From Cynocephalus volans (taxonomy: Eukaryota; Chordata; Mammalia; Dermoptera; Cynocephalidae), in NCBI RefSeq assembly GCF_027409185.1, contig NC_084462.1, positions 154,057,490 through 154,121,489 of the forward strand: 64,000 nucleotides of DNA. The letters run 5' to 3'. Position numbers and translations under genes: made by a program. Below, one piece after another: positions 12,935 to 24,395 of this stretch. The notes under the pieces are model-generated. The model was not told where the DNA came from, did no database searches, and worked only from the letters and a program-made list of their open reading frames with translations. The number at the start of each line of letters is the position of its first letter. The stretch's first letter is position 1.

Positions 12935-13628
12935 TAACAAGTGTTATCAATAATGCAGGAGAAATCAGAATCTTCATACACTGATGGTGGGATCATAAAA
13001 TAGTCCAGCTGTTTTGGAAAACAGTCTGGAAGTTCCACAATTAAACATAGAGTTACCATATGACCCAGCAATTCTACTCTTAGGTATGTATCCAAAAGAA
13101 ATGAAAACATGTTTACAGAGACACTTGTCCATGAATGTTTGTAGCAGCATTATTCATAATATCCAAAACATGTAAGTACCCCAAATGTCCATCAACAAAC
13201 AAATGAATAAACAAACGGTGGTGTGTTCATACAATAGAATATTATTTAGCCATAAAAAAGAGCAAAGTATCTATACATGCTAAAACGTGGATGAATCTTG
13301 AAAACATTCTGCTAAGTAGAAGAAGCTGGTTACAAAAGATCACGTACTGTATGATTCTATTCACATGAAATTCCAGAACAGGGAAATACACAGAGATGAA
13401 AAGTAGATTAGTGGTTACTCAGGGCTGGAGGAGGCAAAAATGTGGGAATAAGAGGATGGTAGCTAAAGGATACAGGGTTTCTTCTTGAGGTGATAAAAAT
13501 GTTCTAAAATTGACTGTGGTGATGGTTGCACATACCTCTGAATATACTAAAAACAATTGAACTGTACACTTTAAGTGGCTGAATTGTATGGTATATGAAT
13601 TACATTTCAATAAAGCTGGGTTTTTTAA
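12935..13628 (+). mobile_element. Old L1 3' fragment
   Basis: Plus-strand L1M-type ORF2 end and 3' UTR: the familiar run through agaatcttcatacactgatgg, atgacccagcaattctactc, gtagcagcattattcataat and gaactgtacactttaagtgg, ending at the L1 tail tttcaataaagctggg. It is 5'-truncated and has no intact frame. Confidence 0.88.
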
Positions 13629-15815
13629 TCTCTATTCGTAATAATTGCCAGAAGCCCAATAAGCCAGAAATGTCTATGGCTATTTTCTTCTTTAAAACTG
13701 CATTAGACATGTAGAAAATGTAGACTATCAAAGGAAATTCAATTTTAAATTTGGTGATTCTATATTCCTGTTAGCCTCTTGCTTCATACCAAGTAATGCC
13801 TTACCCTGAAAAGCTTGAAATATTGAATCTATAACCCTGACCAAACAAGTGAGCTCATTAACAATGATTCTGAAGGCCTCCAGGTTTCTAAAGAAGTCTT
13901 TCTACAAAGCCCAATATAAGTATTTTAATCTTGCATATTAGCCATTCTGACTGACTCCTAAGGTGAAATCTTACACCAGGGCTGAACCAAGAACCTGTTT
14001 TACTTAATCACCAAAGCTACGCCTATCTCAAGTTCTGGTTTCTTTTTTATTAAAATATATTGAGGTTAAGAGGGATAATTTCTTTAGAACTTAAGTACTT
14101 TTTCATTTTTTAATGTCTTAAGCTAGGTTTTTCAATCAAGAGTTATGAATTTTAAACAAATTTTCATGTGGTAAAACCAAGGAACATGACGAGGAATATG
14201 ACTGGAAACACTCATGATGATATTAAAGGGTATGAAAGTCTGAATAAGTCGTGTGGGACAGAAGAGAGCAAAATCAGAACACCTTAGAACTAAATCCTAG
14301 CTCAGCTGCTTACAAGGTATACAACCTCTGGAGGGTGACTTGATGCTGGACTCTGCTTTAGTCCGCTATAGAATGGGGATATTCCTACCAGCTTCTACGT
14401 GCAATAGTGTAAGTGACATAAAGAAGAATAACAACACATGGTAAGCCCTTGAGAAATGTCTGTACTTCTCCCTTTTCCTTAAATAGAGAACGAAAGACTG
14501 AGTACTGGTTGCTGCCGAAGAGGCACCAAGAAGGGAAAGAACAGAAGACAAGGAACGGTGGAGTCAGGGGGAGTCAGAGATTAACAGAATGTGACCCAGC
14601 AAATCAGCTGAAGCCAGATAATTCTGCGCCAAAACAGGAGACAAGATTTGCCTATGCCCAAGAGCACTAGACAAACAAAAAGCAAAATGAGAGCCCGATT
14701 TGCCCATATGTAAACCCTCTGAGGTTTAGAAAGGAGACAGTCCTTTCAAGAGCTTCCTTTTGGGATATCATGAAATTAGATATGAATGTGGTGGGTGACA
14801 ATAGGATGGGATTAAATGTAACATCCAGGCTAGGCAGTTACTACCAAGTTGTTCACTGTTAACAGGGATATTTCAAAAGCCTGGATTTTAAGGCAGAAAG
14901 CCTTAATGGAAACCAATGTCTAGTCCACATTAGAATGTCTCCTGTTTCGTTGCCCAATTGGGAGGAAGACGGAGTTGTATGACTGTTTTTTACTGAAAAG
15001 AGTAAAACCAAAGTCTGGAAAGAGTACACCAAGTCCCAGAGCCCACATTTGTTACTGACAGTTGAGCACCCTCTAGTGCCATTTACTGGGAAAAGCACTT
15101 TTTGAAAGCCATGAGTTGGGAAACGCTGCTGGGTTCCAGCCCTAAAAGAAATTGCCAAACAACAGTATTTACAGGAATTGAAAAAGCACCAATGTGATAC
15201 AAATGAGTCCTTTTGTCATGAGGTTCTGAAATATAGCAGTTATTCACAAGATGTTTGTTGAATGAGTGAATGGCATTAGGTCCATGGAAACAGTCCTAGA
15301 TTAAGTGCCACATCAGTGTATTGACATGTAATAAATTCACCACCCATCAAACCAATGCAGCAATGAAAAATTTGACTGCTCATATTTCACTTTCTGGGTG
15401 ATACAGTTGAGTAACAACCATGGCTAGGTCACCTCGCTAAAATTAAAGAATCTGCTCTACTGGGTCAACCTAAATGTGCATGCTGTCATAAAAGCAAGTC
15501 CTCTTTCCCTCTCTGAGCTTTGATGAATTCATCTGCAAAGTTGTGGGGAGTGGGGAACCATGGCTTGCCTCTGAGAAAAGATTACCTATGATCCCACGTA
15601 CTATGAGAGCAGTAAAATATACTTGATTTATTTATTACCCATGTTGAGTCAGGTGGAAAAAACATGCCCAGTTCCATAACCAGAGCTGTTTTGGCATCAG
15701 ATCTGTTACTCACTGAGAGGGGAAGAAAAAAATTAACCACAGCGACTCACCTCAAATTGCTTGCCAGTCCAGTTCTTTTGTTGCTGGAAACTTATATTCA
15801 GTGGATTCAACAATA
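13629..15815. other. Intergenic sequence with one MIR fragment
   Basis: No gene seen. At about 14,270-14,450 a minus-strand MIR is recognisable (ctagctcagctgcttacaagg, then atagaatggggatattcc). The remainder shows no recognised family. Short open frames at 14,449 and 14,859 have no recognisable product. Confidence 0.5.
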
Positions 15816-15901
15816 TGAGGGTACTTTAAAAAGTTCGTGGGGAAGAAAATAGAATTAAAAGATAATATGAGTCTTTCCATGAAGTTTTTGAAGTACCCTC
15901 A
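15816..15901. mobile_element. Mariner-type MITE with TA target duplication
   Basis: An 86-base near-palindrome. The left end TGAGGGTACTTTAAAAAG and right end CTTTTTGAAGTACCCTCA form terminal inverted repeats, extending inward to gttcgtgg and ccatgaa. A TA lies directly outside each end (15,814 and 15,902), as for Tc1/mariner insertions. The interior is AT-rich and non-coding. A second copy of the family is at 46,673. Confidence 0.85.
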
Positions 15902-15903
15902 TA

Positions 15904-17540
15904 TACGGAGAAAATATTCCCTGGCAGTTTCAGTTTTGCCCAAAAGGATTGCAAGGCTTAAGGGAAAAAAAAAAAAGAAAACAGCCCTAGCATGTGATCC
16001 ACTGTGATCAGAGTGCCTGTATTGCTGGGTAGCCATTAATGCGTTGGAACCTGCATTCTCCCTGCTTCTGAGAGCTTGGAGAGACACGCCCTGTACAACT
16101 TCAGTGCAAATGTATGGCACACACCATGCTACTTTCTTCATTTAGGAAATCTGTAGCAACTACTACTTCTTCCCATGTGAATGCATGTTGTACCTATAGT
16201 TTTTATTTATGTCCCCTGCATGAGCAACTACCTGAAATTGATCATCCAGCAGAACAGCCAGAGATGTTGTTTTACAGAGTAGGCCTGCCCTGCCTTTTGG
16301 AAAAGTCCCAAAGGCCATACCTACTGATAGTTGATGCTTCGGTTGACTATTCATTTGGCTAGAAGTTTCAGACAGACTTATGCCCTTAGATACTCTACAG
16401 AGAGTACCTAAATAGTGCTGTATGAAAGCTCAAATGATTATTCCCAATTCTTTCTAGGACCAGGAGAATAAAGGGAGAGCAGATGCCTTAAATGCATCAA
16501 GAGTACATGCTGCTGCTGGGAAAAGGGTATAAAACTGTCCCCCTAACAAAGCCCTTTATAAGAAGATGCCAAAACAGGATAGAACTTTCTCAATGTTTCT
16601 AAAAGTGAGGCAGGTAGGTGAGCAATTGGAGTAGAAATTCAGGCTACCAACTGGCCAGCACATTTAACTGGTTTCTATTTTAAGTAATGACTACAAGGAA
16701 TGAGGTAGGAGACAGAGCAGAGTCCTCCCGCATTTGCTCTGCAGGAGCATTACTCACCAGGTCATTACTCACCAGGGTGCTTTTAAAATCTGGGAGCCCT
16801 GGAGGGGGATTCTTTTGCAGGCTCACAGCTAATGCAGAGGAATTAGGCCTTCTCTTCTCCTGCCTTCTTTTCAGGGCTCCTGACCTTCCAACACCAAGAG
16901 TGCTCTCCCAGTGGGTGAGTCAAAATAGCTTATCCAGAATTGGAGGAGGGAGCGAGGAAGAGGTATAGAGAGTGAGTAATGGCATTCCAAGACTCTGCTC
17001 TCAGAACTATAGAGGTCCTATAGGTGGTGGGACATTGTAACAGGATGAAACAAAATGCCAAAACCAACAGCAAAACCGTTTCATTCATCCTCATAGCATG
17101 ATATCATAAAAGATCCTCTTTTTTAATTATTAAAAAAAGAAATCCTTCATGAAACCTGCTAGATATCCCATAGAGCTAAACTTTCTATGTGTCCTATTCC
17201 AAACAGCAGCCGTGACACCTGATTTTATTGTAAAGCACAGTTATTTAAAGAAATCAAAAGTATTTTTAACATCCTCTTAAATCCCTGAATCTCATTTTAA
17301 ATTGACTATAAGTAACCATTGATTGAATTTTGCCATTGAATAGAATTTAGTGCCCTCAAGTTCACGTTATTGGGTGAAGTATATGCAAAGTAATGTAAGC
17401 ATTATCTCAGAATCTTAAACTACATCAATACCTTAAATTATATTACAGGCAATTTCCAAAAGAAAAATTTTCAGTGTGCTTCCTGTGCAAGCAGACAGGC
17501 AAGCCCAACCAATGAGAGAGGATGAATAATAATAATAATG
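15904..17540. other. Intergenic sequence, no gene seen
   Basis: No exon homology and no recognised repeat. It contains an A run at 15,964-15,977 and an AAT triplet run near 17,526. Open frames of up to 93 codons show no recognisable product. Confidence 0.5.
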
Positions 17541-17720
17541 ATAAGAGCCACTCTTGGATAGGGCTTCCCAAGTGCAGGCACTGTTCTGAAGCGCTTTATC
17601 CGTATGAGCCTATTTAAGCCTCTCAACAACTCCTTAGACATACTCTCAAGAACCTCCTTTTACAGGCAGGAAAGATTTCCTCTGTTTTCTCAGTGTGTGA
17701 AAGAATGACTGAGCAAAAGC
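17541..17720 (+). repeat. MIR SINE fragment
   Basis: Sense MIR: caggcactgttctgaagcgc, tttatccgtatgagcc, then cttttacaggcaggaaag. Diverged and truncated at both ends. Confidence 0.75.
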
Positions 17721-19177
17721 AAACCCATATTAACCAGCAGCCTTGACTTAAAACTAGATCAACAAGTTTACCAATCTCTAAATCCCCGTCCAAATAACTC
17801 TTCTTTCAAAATACAAAAATAAATTTAACTCTCAAATCTAAAATTTGCAAGGTTGGGTTTGTGGTATCACCCAATGCTATTTTTATTAGCTATAGGAAAA
17901 GCAGGAAAGAAATCTCCTTCTCAAATGGATAAAAGTAAGGACACCTTCTAAGCATCAGGCAACACAAAGCCAGAGCCCCCCAACTGTTAGAGGCCTCGCC
18001 ACCCTTTGTTTTGTATAGTTTTTTCTCCTCCCATGGCCTCTCTGCCACCTCTATGTTCCCCCTCTGAAGAGGGTGGAGATTTTCAAAACCAGTTTACTGT
18101 AGTACACACCCCATAAGGAAAAAAGCAAATGCCAAAATATCAAACGTCTAATAAATGTTTTTAAAAGTTTACCAAAAGCAACAAATAATTCTGCTGACAC
18201 AGTAAAACCATCAAAAACGTACCATAACAAATACACGTGTGACTTTAAACACTTCCCCCTCCCCGCCCCATAATCTGCAATGGAGGTAACACTGCAGCGC
18301 AATAGGTGTGTTCCTTTTCTTCATTCTTTTCCATTCCTTTTCCAAGTTGATCCCTTTCATGCCAGCTATAAATAAAAACGTCTGCATTACTGAGTCCTAC
18401 TAGCATTATGAGTTTGGGGGTTATTTTTGCTGTTATTTTATTTTCAAAGTGTAAATAATTTCATCTTTTTCCTGGATATAAAAATAATGCATGTCCATTA
18501 CGAAGAAGTGGAACAATACATGAAGATACAATCATGAAAATAAAATCCCCCTGAAATCTCACTTCTAACCATTAACAATGAGGTGAACATCGTTCGATGC
18601 ATTTATGTGCACCCCTGTACACACACACACCTATGCACAGACACTCCCACAATTTTACAAGAATGGGATCATATCATACTTGCTGTTTTTATTATGGACA
18701 ACTGTTCTCTTTTCCTCTCCTCCCCAACATTAACAAGCTAGAGTGTGTTTTGTCCATATATATTTCCTCTGTAATTGTACACACATATATACATTTTCAT
18801 ATACACCAACATATACAGAGAAGTTTTTTGTTCTTTTTTACAATTATGGAATCATGTTACACTCATTTTGCATCTTACTGTTCTCACTTACCAGTATCTC
18901 ATGGAAATCTCTCTAAGACATCTGGTAAGGCTATATAATTCATTCCATTTAATGACCATATAATGTTCTATGGAGTAATATATTTTAATTTTTCAGCCAT
19001 TTCCTGATTAATGGCCATTAACCATGTTTCCAGTTCTTGGCAGCTACAAACACTGCTGCAACGAACATTCTTGCACACGTCTTTACAAATTAGCACTTTT
19101 ATTTTTATGGAATAGATTCCTAGGAGTAGGATTCTGGGGTCAAGGGGAATGTGCATTTTTAATTTTAACAGATATTG

Positions 19178-19310
19178 CCAGAGCTGGCTGGTTAGCTCAC
19201 TTGGTTAGAGCATGGTACTGATAACACTAAGGTCCAGGATTTGATCCCTGTACCGGTCATCTGCCAAAAAAAAAAAAAGAAAGAAAGAAAAGAACAAAAG
19301 AAAGATAATA
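19178..19310 (+). mobile_element. tRNA-Ile-derived SINE, monomer
   Basis: Clear monomer: A box GGTTAGCTCACTTGGTTAG, anticodon region ctgataac, B box ggatttgatccctgtacc, then tctgcc and an A-rich tail with GAAA repeats. It interrupts the old L1. The flanks agatattgccag and agatttgccag look like a slightly diverged target-site duplication. Confidence 0.9.
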
Positions 19311-19482
19311 GATTTGCCAGATTGCTTTCCAAAAAAGTCTGGAATGCTTTACAACTCCACCAGAAATGGACAAGAGCACATTTTACCCCAAATCCCTGCT
19401 GGCAACAGGTATTATAGCTCTTAATTTTTTGCCAGTTTAATGCATTTAAAGCAAAATTTCATTATTAATTTGCATTTCTCTG

Positions 19483-19655
19483 AGTCTGGGCCACCGTATA
19501 CACTGTGCAGTTTGTGGATAGGGTGGTGAGGCTGAAACCTAGCCCACAAATGATGTAAAAACCACATCCTGACTGCGTTTAGTGCAGAAGCAGGGGCCCC
19601 GAAATTTTCTATATAGGAAGGTGCTGCCAGTGGCCCTGTCCTGACCACCAAAAAA
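19483..19655. mobile_element. Unidentified insertion of about 170 bases
   Basis: The L1 text runs up to aatttgcatttctctga and resumes at ttgagcatctttttaaatgg. Between them lie about 170 bases that start gtctgggccaccgtatac and end gaccaccaaaaaaa. They belong to neither the L1 nor the tRNA-Ile SINE. I do not recognise the family. The A run at the right end would fit a retroposed sequence on the plus strand, but no duplication is clear. Confidence 0.45.
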
Positions 19656-20154
19656 ATTGAGCATCTTTTTAAATGGCTGTTGGATATTTGAACTGTTCTT
19701 GTATAAATTTTCCCTTCCTATCTGTTGCTCATTTTTCTGTTGGAATGCAATAGAAAATTTCTCTTTCCATTATTTAGTATTTTTCTTGTCAATTTAAAAG
19801 AGCTAAAATTTGAAAGATTAACTTTATGGAAGTTAACTCTATCATCTGCATTACAGATACTATCATTTGCCCATTAACTTTGTTAATGGTATCATTTACA
19901 ATATAGGGTTTTTTTTATTTTAGGCATATATGTTTTGTTTTGTTTTTTTAATAACTTTTGCAGTTCAGCATTGGCTAAAAAGATCTCCTTGATCCCCAGA
20001 AAATACAAGTAGTATCCTAAATTACCTTGTAAAATATTTATTTTACTTTTTACATTTATCTTTCTTCTCCATCTGGAATTTATTTGTGTATATGAAGTAA
20101 GATAAGGGTCCAAATTTATTTTCTTCCAGCAGGGTAACCAGTTGAACCAATATC

Positions 20155-21594
20155 TTTTTTTGTTTGTTTTTTCACATTCAAAGATGTTGTGGAGCAGTGG
20201 GAGGGAAGGTGGGAGGGGAGTAGGGAAAGGGAAGTGGAGATGGGGGGCGAGGCTGGCCTGGTTGAGGAGGCAGGGGGGGGCGTGGCTGAGGCTTGCAGAC
20301 TCTCCCCACTCTGGCTTGGGAGCTTGGGGGGTTTCCGGCAGTGGTTCAGTTGTTCCTGAGCTGGATGAGGACGTCAGGGGGTGTGGATGAGGCCCTCAGC
20401 TCCCCACCCTGGCTTGAGAGCCCAGGAGGCAGCTCGGTTGTCACTGGGCTTGATGCAGATGTCAGAGGTGCAAGCCTGAGGCCCTTGTACCCACCCCCAC
20501 ACTGACTGGGGAGCCCAGGGCCTTCTGGTTGGGGCTCAGTCATCACTGGCCTGAATATGGACATTGGGGGGTGTGGCTGAGGCCCTAGGGCTCCCCTCAT
20601 CCCAGCTTGGGAGCCTGGGGGGCTTCCAGCTCTTTTAGGTTTTATAGGTGTTCTTTGGTGGTGTTAGACCTCTACTAGTTAACAACAGAACTTTGTCTCT
20701 GATCTGTGGGTGTTTTGTGTTTTCTTTCAGTTCTGAGTTGGATTCTTAGCTACCCCCACCACTTAAACTCTGCACTGGAACTAATTTGTTTTCCTTTGCT
20801 TACTTCTAAAATGTGGGAACTTCCTGTGGGGACCAGCACTTGAGCCCTGTTGAGTTAAATTGCTGCTTTGCTGCTGATTCCCTGTGGAAAGGTTTGTGCG
20901 CAGCTCAGGTTTTAATGGTTGACCTTGTAAGCACTTCTGGGTCTTGTGAGGTCCAGTACCTCTGGGTTGTGTGGAAACTCTGGTCTGGGCCTGAGTCTTC
21001 AGTGAACTGCACCCCCTGTAGTTCTATATTCCTGGCCAGTCTCCACTGAGTGCGCCTGTGCTGATTGGATCCATGCTGTGGATGGATCATGGGTTCCCCT
21101 GGTGGGCCCGTCTCCCCCATCACACTCCAAACATTTCCCATGGGTCGAGCTGTGCACCAGTCCCTTGCGATGACTCACCAGCCTTCAGTGGCTCCTTTTT
21201 TCAGTTGTCTGTGGCCCCTCACTCCTATGGGGGTCCACAGGAACGCTTTCAGTGGTTTTGCTGGCCTGGGGTCCACCAAGGCCCTCCTGTCCCCTGCAGC
21301 CTTCAAGCAACTTCACAAAAAGGGCACAGCTGTGGTCTTTGACAGCTCTTTCTCTATGTGCTCGCCAGGGCCAGCTTTGAAATGGCCAGGGCTCCAAACA
21401 GTCTAGCGGTCCCTTCTTTCTCTCATCACAGCTTCTCCCACCTTCACAAACTTCGTAGGTCTCTCCTCCTTTTCCCCTGAGCTCTAGCAGCCTCAGCTTG
21501 GCAGTCGTTGCTTTTTTAATAGCTGTAAATTGATTGATTGTGGGAGAGAGTGATACTGGAGACCATCTATTCTGCCATCTTGAGTTTCTCCCCA
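20155..21594 (-). mobile_element. Composite retroposon: L1 5' UTR, VNTR and poly-A
   Basis: A 1,440-base insertion in the old L1, bounded by a perfect 10-base duplication aaccaatatc at 20,145 and 21,595. Read on the minus strand it starts GGGGAGAAACTCAAGATGGC, a typical L1 5' end with a YY1 site. It continues through about 950 bases of GC-rich 5'-UTR-like sequence, then three and a half roughly 95-base tandem units. A pyrimidine-rich stretch follows, then an A-rich tail AAAAAACAAACAAAAAAA next to the duplication. There is no ORF1, ORF2 or L1 3' UTR. It could be a prematurely polyadenylated or rearranged L1 transcript, or a separate non-autonomous family of SVA-like design. Open frames inside it (up to 145 codons) show no known product. 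Confidence 0.75.
20282..20633 (-). repeat. Degenerate tandem repeat of about 95 bases
   Basis: Units begin near 20,282, 20,382, 20,469 and 20,572. Each carries variants of tgtggctgaggccc, then ccccaccctggcttgggagc, then cagtggttcagttgttcctg. The last unit is partial. It forms the 3' internal part of the composite element on the minus strand. Confidence 0.75.
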
Positions 21595-22317
21595 AACCAA
21601 TATCACTTAAAAAGTAGTTCATCTTTTATCTACTAAATTCAAATGCATTCTTTATCGTATATTAACCTCTTGTGTGTGCCAATTCTGGGTTCTCAGTTCT
21701 GTTTCACTGCTCTATCTAATGATTCCTATACCAATAAGTTCTGATATTTGATATTCTTTTTTTCATGTCATCTAAATTATTCTTTGTGTAAAGTTTATTT
21801 TATCTAATTTAGAAAAACTCTATAAGCACTCTAAGTGGAATTGTATTTTATATATATATGTTATTTTGTCAAGAACTGACATTTTAAATATTGTCTCCAT
21901 ATCCAAGAATATGGTATGCCTTTGCCATTCAGATCTCCATTTGTGTTTTTATTATAATATTTTACAGTTTTCTTTATATAGGTCCTGTGTTTTGCTAAAT
22001 TTATATCTAAGGATTTGACCAGTTTTGTTGCTATTGAAAATGCAATACTTTTTCTCATTTTCACATTTAACAGAAAAAAGTTCTTAGTCTTTAGACTTTT
22101 TTTTTTTTTTAATTTTATTATGTCGATATACATTGTGGCTGATTATTGTTGCCCATCACCAAAACCTCCCTCCCTTCTCCCTCCCCCCCTCCCCCCTCCC
22201 CCCCAACAATGTCCTTTCTGTTTGCTTGTCGTATCAACTTCAAGTAATTGTGGTTGTTATATCTTCTTCCCCCCCCCCGGTTTTTTTTTGTGGGGGGGGT
22301 GAATTATATATTAATTT

Positions 22318-23617
22318 TTAGCTCCCACCAATAAGTGAGAACATGTGGTATTTCTCTTTCTGTGCCTGACTTGTTTCACTTAATATAATTCTCTCAAGGT
22401 CCATCCATGTTGTTGCAAATGGCAATATTTCATTCGTTTTTATAGCTGAGTAGTATTCCATTGTGTAGATATACCACATTTTCCGTATCCACTCATCAGA
22501 TGATGGACATTTGGGCTGGTTCCAACTCTTGGCTATTGTAAAGAGTGCTGCAATGAACATTGGGGAACAGGTATACATTCGACTTGATGATTTCCATTCC
22601 TCTGGGTATATTCCCAACAGTGGGATAGCTGGGTCGTATGGTAGATCTATCTGCAATTGTTTGAGGAACCTCCATACCATTTTCCATAGAGGCTGCACCA
22701 TTTTGCAGTCCCACCAACAATGTATGAGAGTTCCTTTTTCTCCGCAACCTCGCCAGCATTTATCGTTCAGAGTCTTTTGGATTTTAGCCATCCTAACTGG
22801 GGTTAGATGGTATCTCAGTGTGGTTTTGATTTGCATTTCCCGGATGCTGAGTGATGTTGAGCATTTTTTCATATGTCTGTTGGCCATTTGTATATCTTCC
22901 TTAGAGAAATGCCTACTTAGCTCTTTTGCCCATTTTTTAATTGGGTTGCTTGTTTTTTTTCTTGTAAAGTTGTTTGAGTTCCTTGTATTTTCTGGATATT
23001 AATCCTTTGTCAGATGTATATTTTGCAAATATTTTCTCCCACTCTGTTGGTTGTCTTTTAACTCCATTAATTGTTTTTTTTTTTTTTTGCTGTGCAGAAG
23101 CTTTTTACTTTGATATAATCCCATTTGTTTATTTTTCCTTTGGTTGCCCGTGCTTTTGGGGTCATATTCATGAAGTCTGTGCCCAGTCCTATTTCCTGAA
23201 GTGTTTCTCCTATGTTTTCTTTAAGGAGTTTTATTGTTTCAGGGTGTATATTAAAATCCTTAATCCATTTTGAGTTGATTTTAGTATATGGTGAGAGGTA
23301 TGGACCTAGTTTCATTCTCCTGCATATGGATATCAAGTTATCCCAGCACCATTTGCTGAAGAGGCAGTCCCTTCCCCAGTGAATAGGCTTGGTGCCTTTG
23401 TCAAAGATCAGATGGCAGTAAGTGTGTGGGTTGATTTCTGGATTCTCTATTCTAATCCATTGATCAGTGTGTCTGTTTTTATGCCAGTACCATACTGTTT
23501 TGGTTATTATAGCTTTGTAGTATAGATTAAAGTCAGGTAGCGTTATGCCTCCAGCTTTATTTTTTTTGCTCAGCATTGCTTTGGCTATGCGTGGTCTTTT
23601 ATTGTTCCATATAGATG
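22318..23617 (-). pseudogene. L1 ORF2 C-terminal remnant
   Basis: Two open pieces, 23,576-23,067 and 22,887-22,318, are both recognisable as the ORF2p region after the reverse transcriptase. Landmarks are [16 protein letters not shown], then [15 protein letters not shown] and KSFCTAK. They are followed by [19 protein letters not shown], the cysteine-rich stretch [29 protein letters not shown] and the terminal MFSLIGG. A frame break lies between the two pieces, around 22,900-23,067, near a run of T (A on the coding strand) at 23,076-23,089. The endonuclease and catalytic reverse-transcriptase domains are absent, so this cannot drive retrotransposition. Confidence 0.88.
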
Positions 23618-24395
23618 TCTGGTGTTAGCCTGATTGGGGCTCCCTTATAGGTGATTTGACACTTCTCTCTTGCAGCTTTTAAGATTCTCATTTTGTCTCT
23701 GAGTTTTGCCAATTTGACTATAACATGTCTTGGAGATGGCCTTTTTGGGTTGAATACATTTGGAGATCGTTGAGCTTCCTGGATCTGAAGATCTGTGATT
23801 TTTCCTATACCTGGGAAGTTTTCTGCCACTATTTTGTTGAATATGTTTTCAATGCAATCTCCTTTTTCCGCCCCTTCTGGAATACACATGACTCGGATAT
23901 TTGAGCGCTTAAGGTTGTCTGATATCTCTCTCAGATTTTGTTCAATGCCTTTGATTCTTTTTTCCTTTTTTTTTTTTTTTTGTCTGCTTGTGTTATTTCA
24001 AACAGCCCATCTTCAAGTTCCGAGGTTCTCTCTTCACCTTCCACAAGCCTGCTGATTAAACTCTCCGTTGTGTTTTTTATTTCGCTGAATAACTTCTTCA
24101 GTTCAGCAAGTTCTGCTACATTTTTTTTCAGGACATTGATTTCCTTGTACATTTCCTCTTTCAGGTCCTGTATACTTTTCCTCATTTCATCATGATGTTT
24201 AGCTGAGTTTTCTTGTATCTCATTCAGTTTCCTTAGAATTATCACTCGAAATTCCTTGTCAGTCATTTCAAGGGCTTCTTGTTCTATAGGATCTAGAGTT
24301 TGAGATTTATTAACTTTTGGTGGTGTACTTTCTTGATTTTTTGTATTTCTGGTATCTTTTTTTTGATGTTTATTCATTGTGGCAGGGGGTTTCAC
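23600..24395 (-). pseudogene. L1 ORF1 remnant, frameshifted and 3'-truncated
   Basis: The start is the ATG at 24,395-24,393 (MKPPATMNKHQKK). The first ~130 residues form a heptad-rich coiled coil (LNEIQENSAKHHDEM through VAELAELKKLF), as in the ORF1p trimer. An A-rich homopolymer at about 23,960-23,978 breaks the frame. The RRM-like and C-terminal parts continue in another frame from about 23,940 (NPKRPSPRHVIVKLAK, ILKAAREKCQITYKG). The open frame ends a few codons after RLTPD, where the internal deletion joins late ORF2 sequence. About 65 C-terminal residues of normal ORF1p (roughly 340 residues) are lost. Confidence 0.85.
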
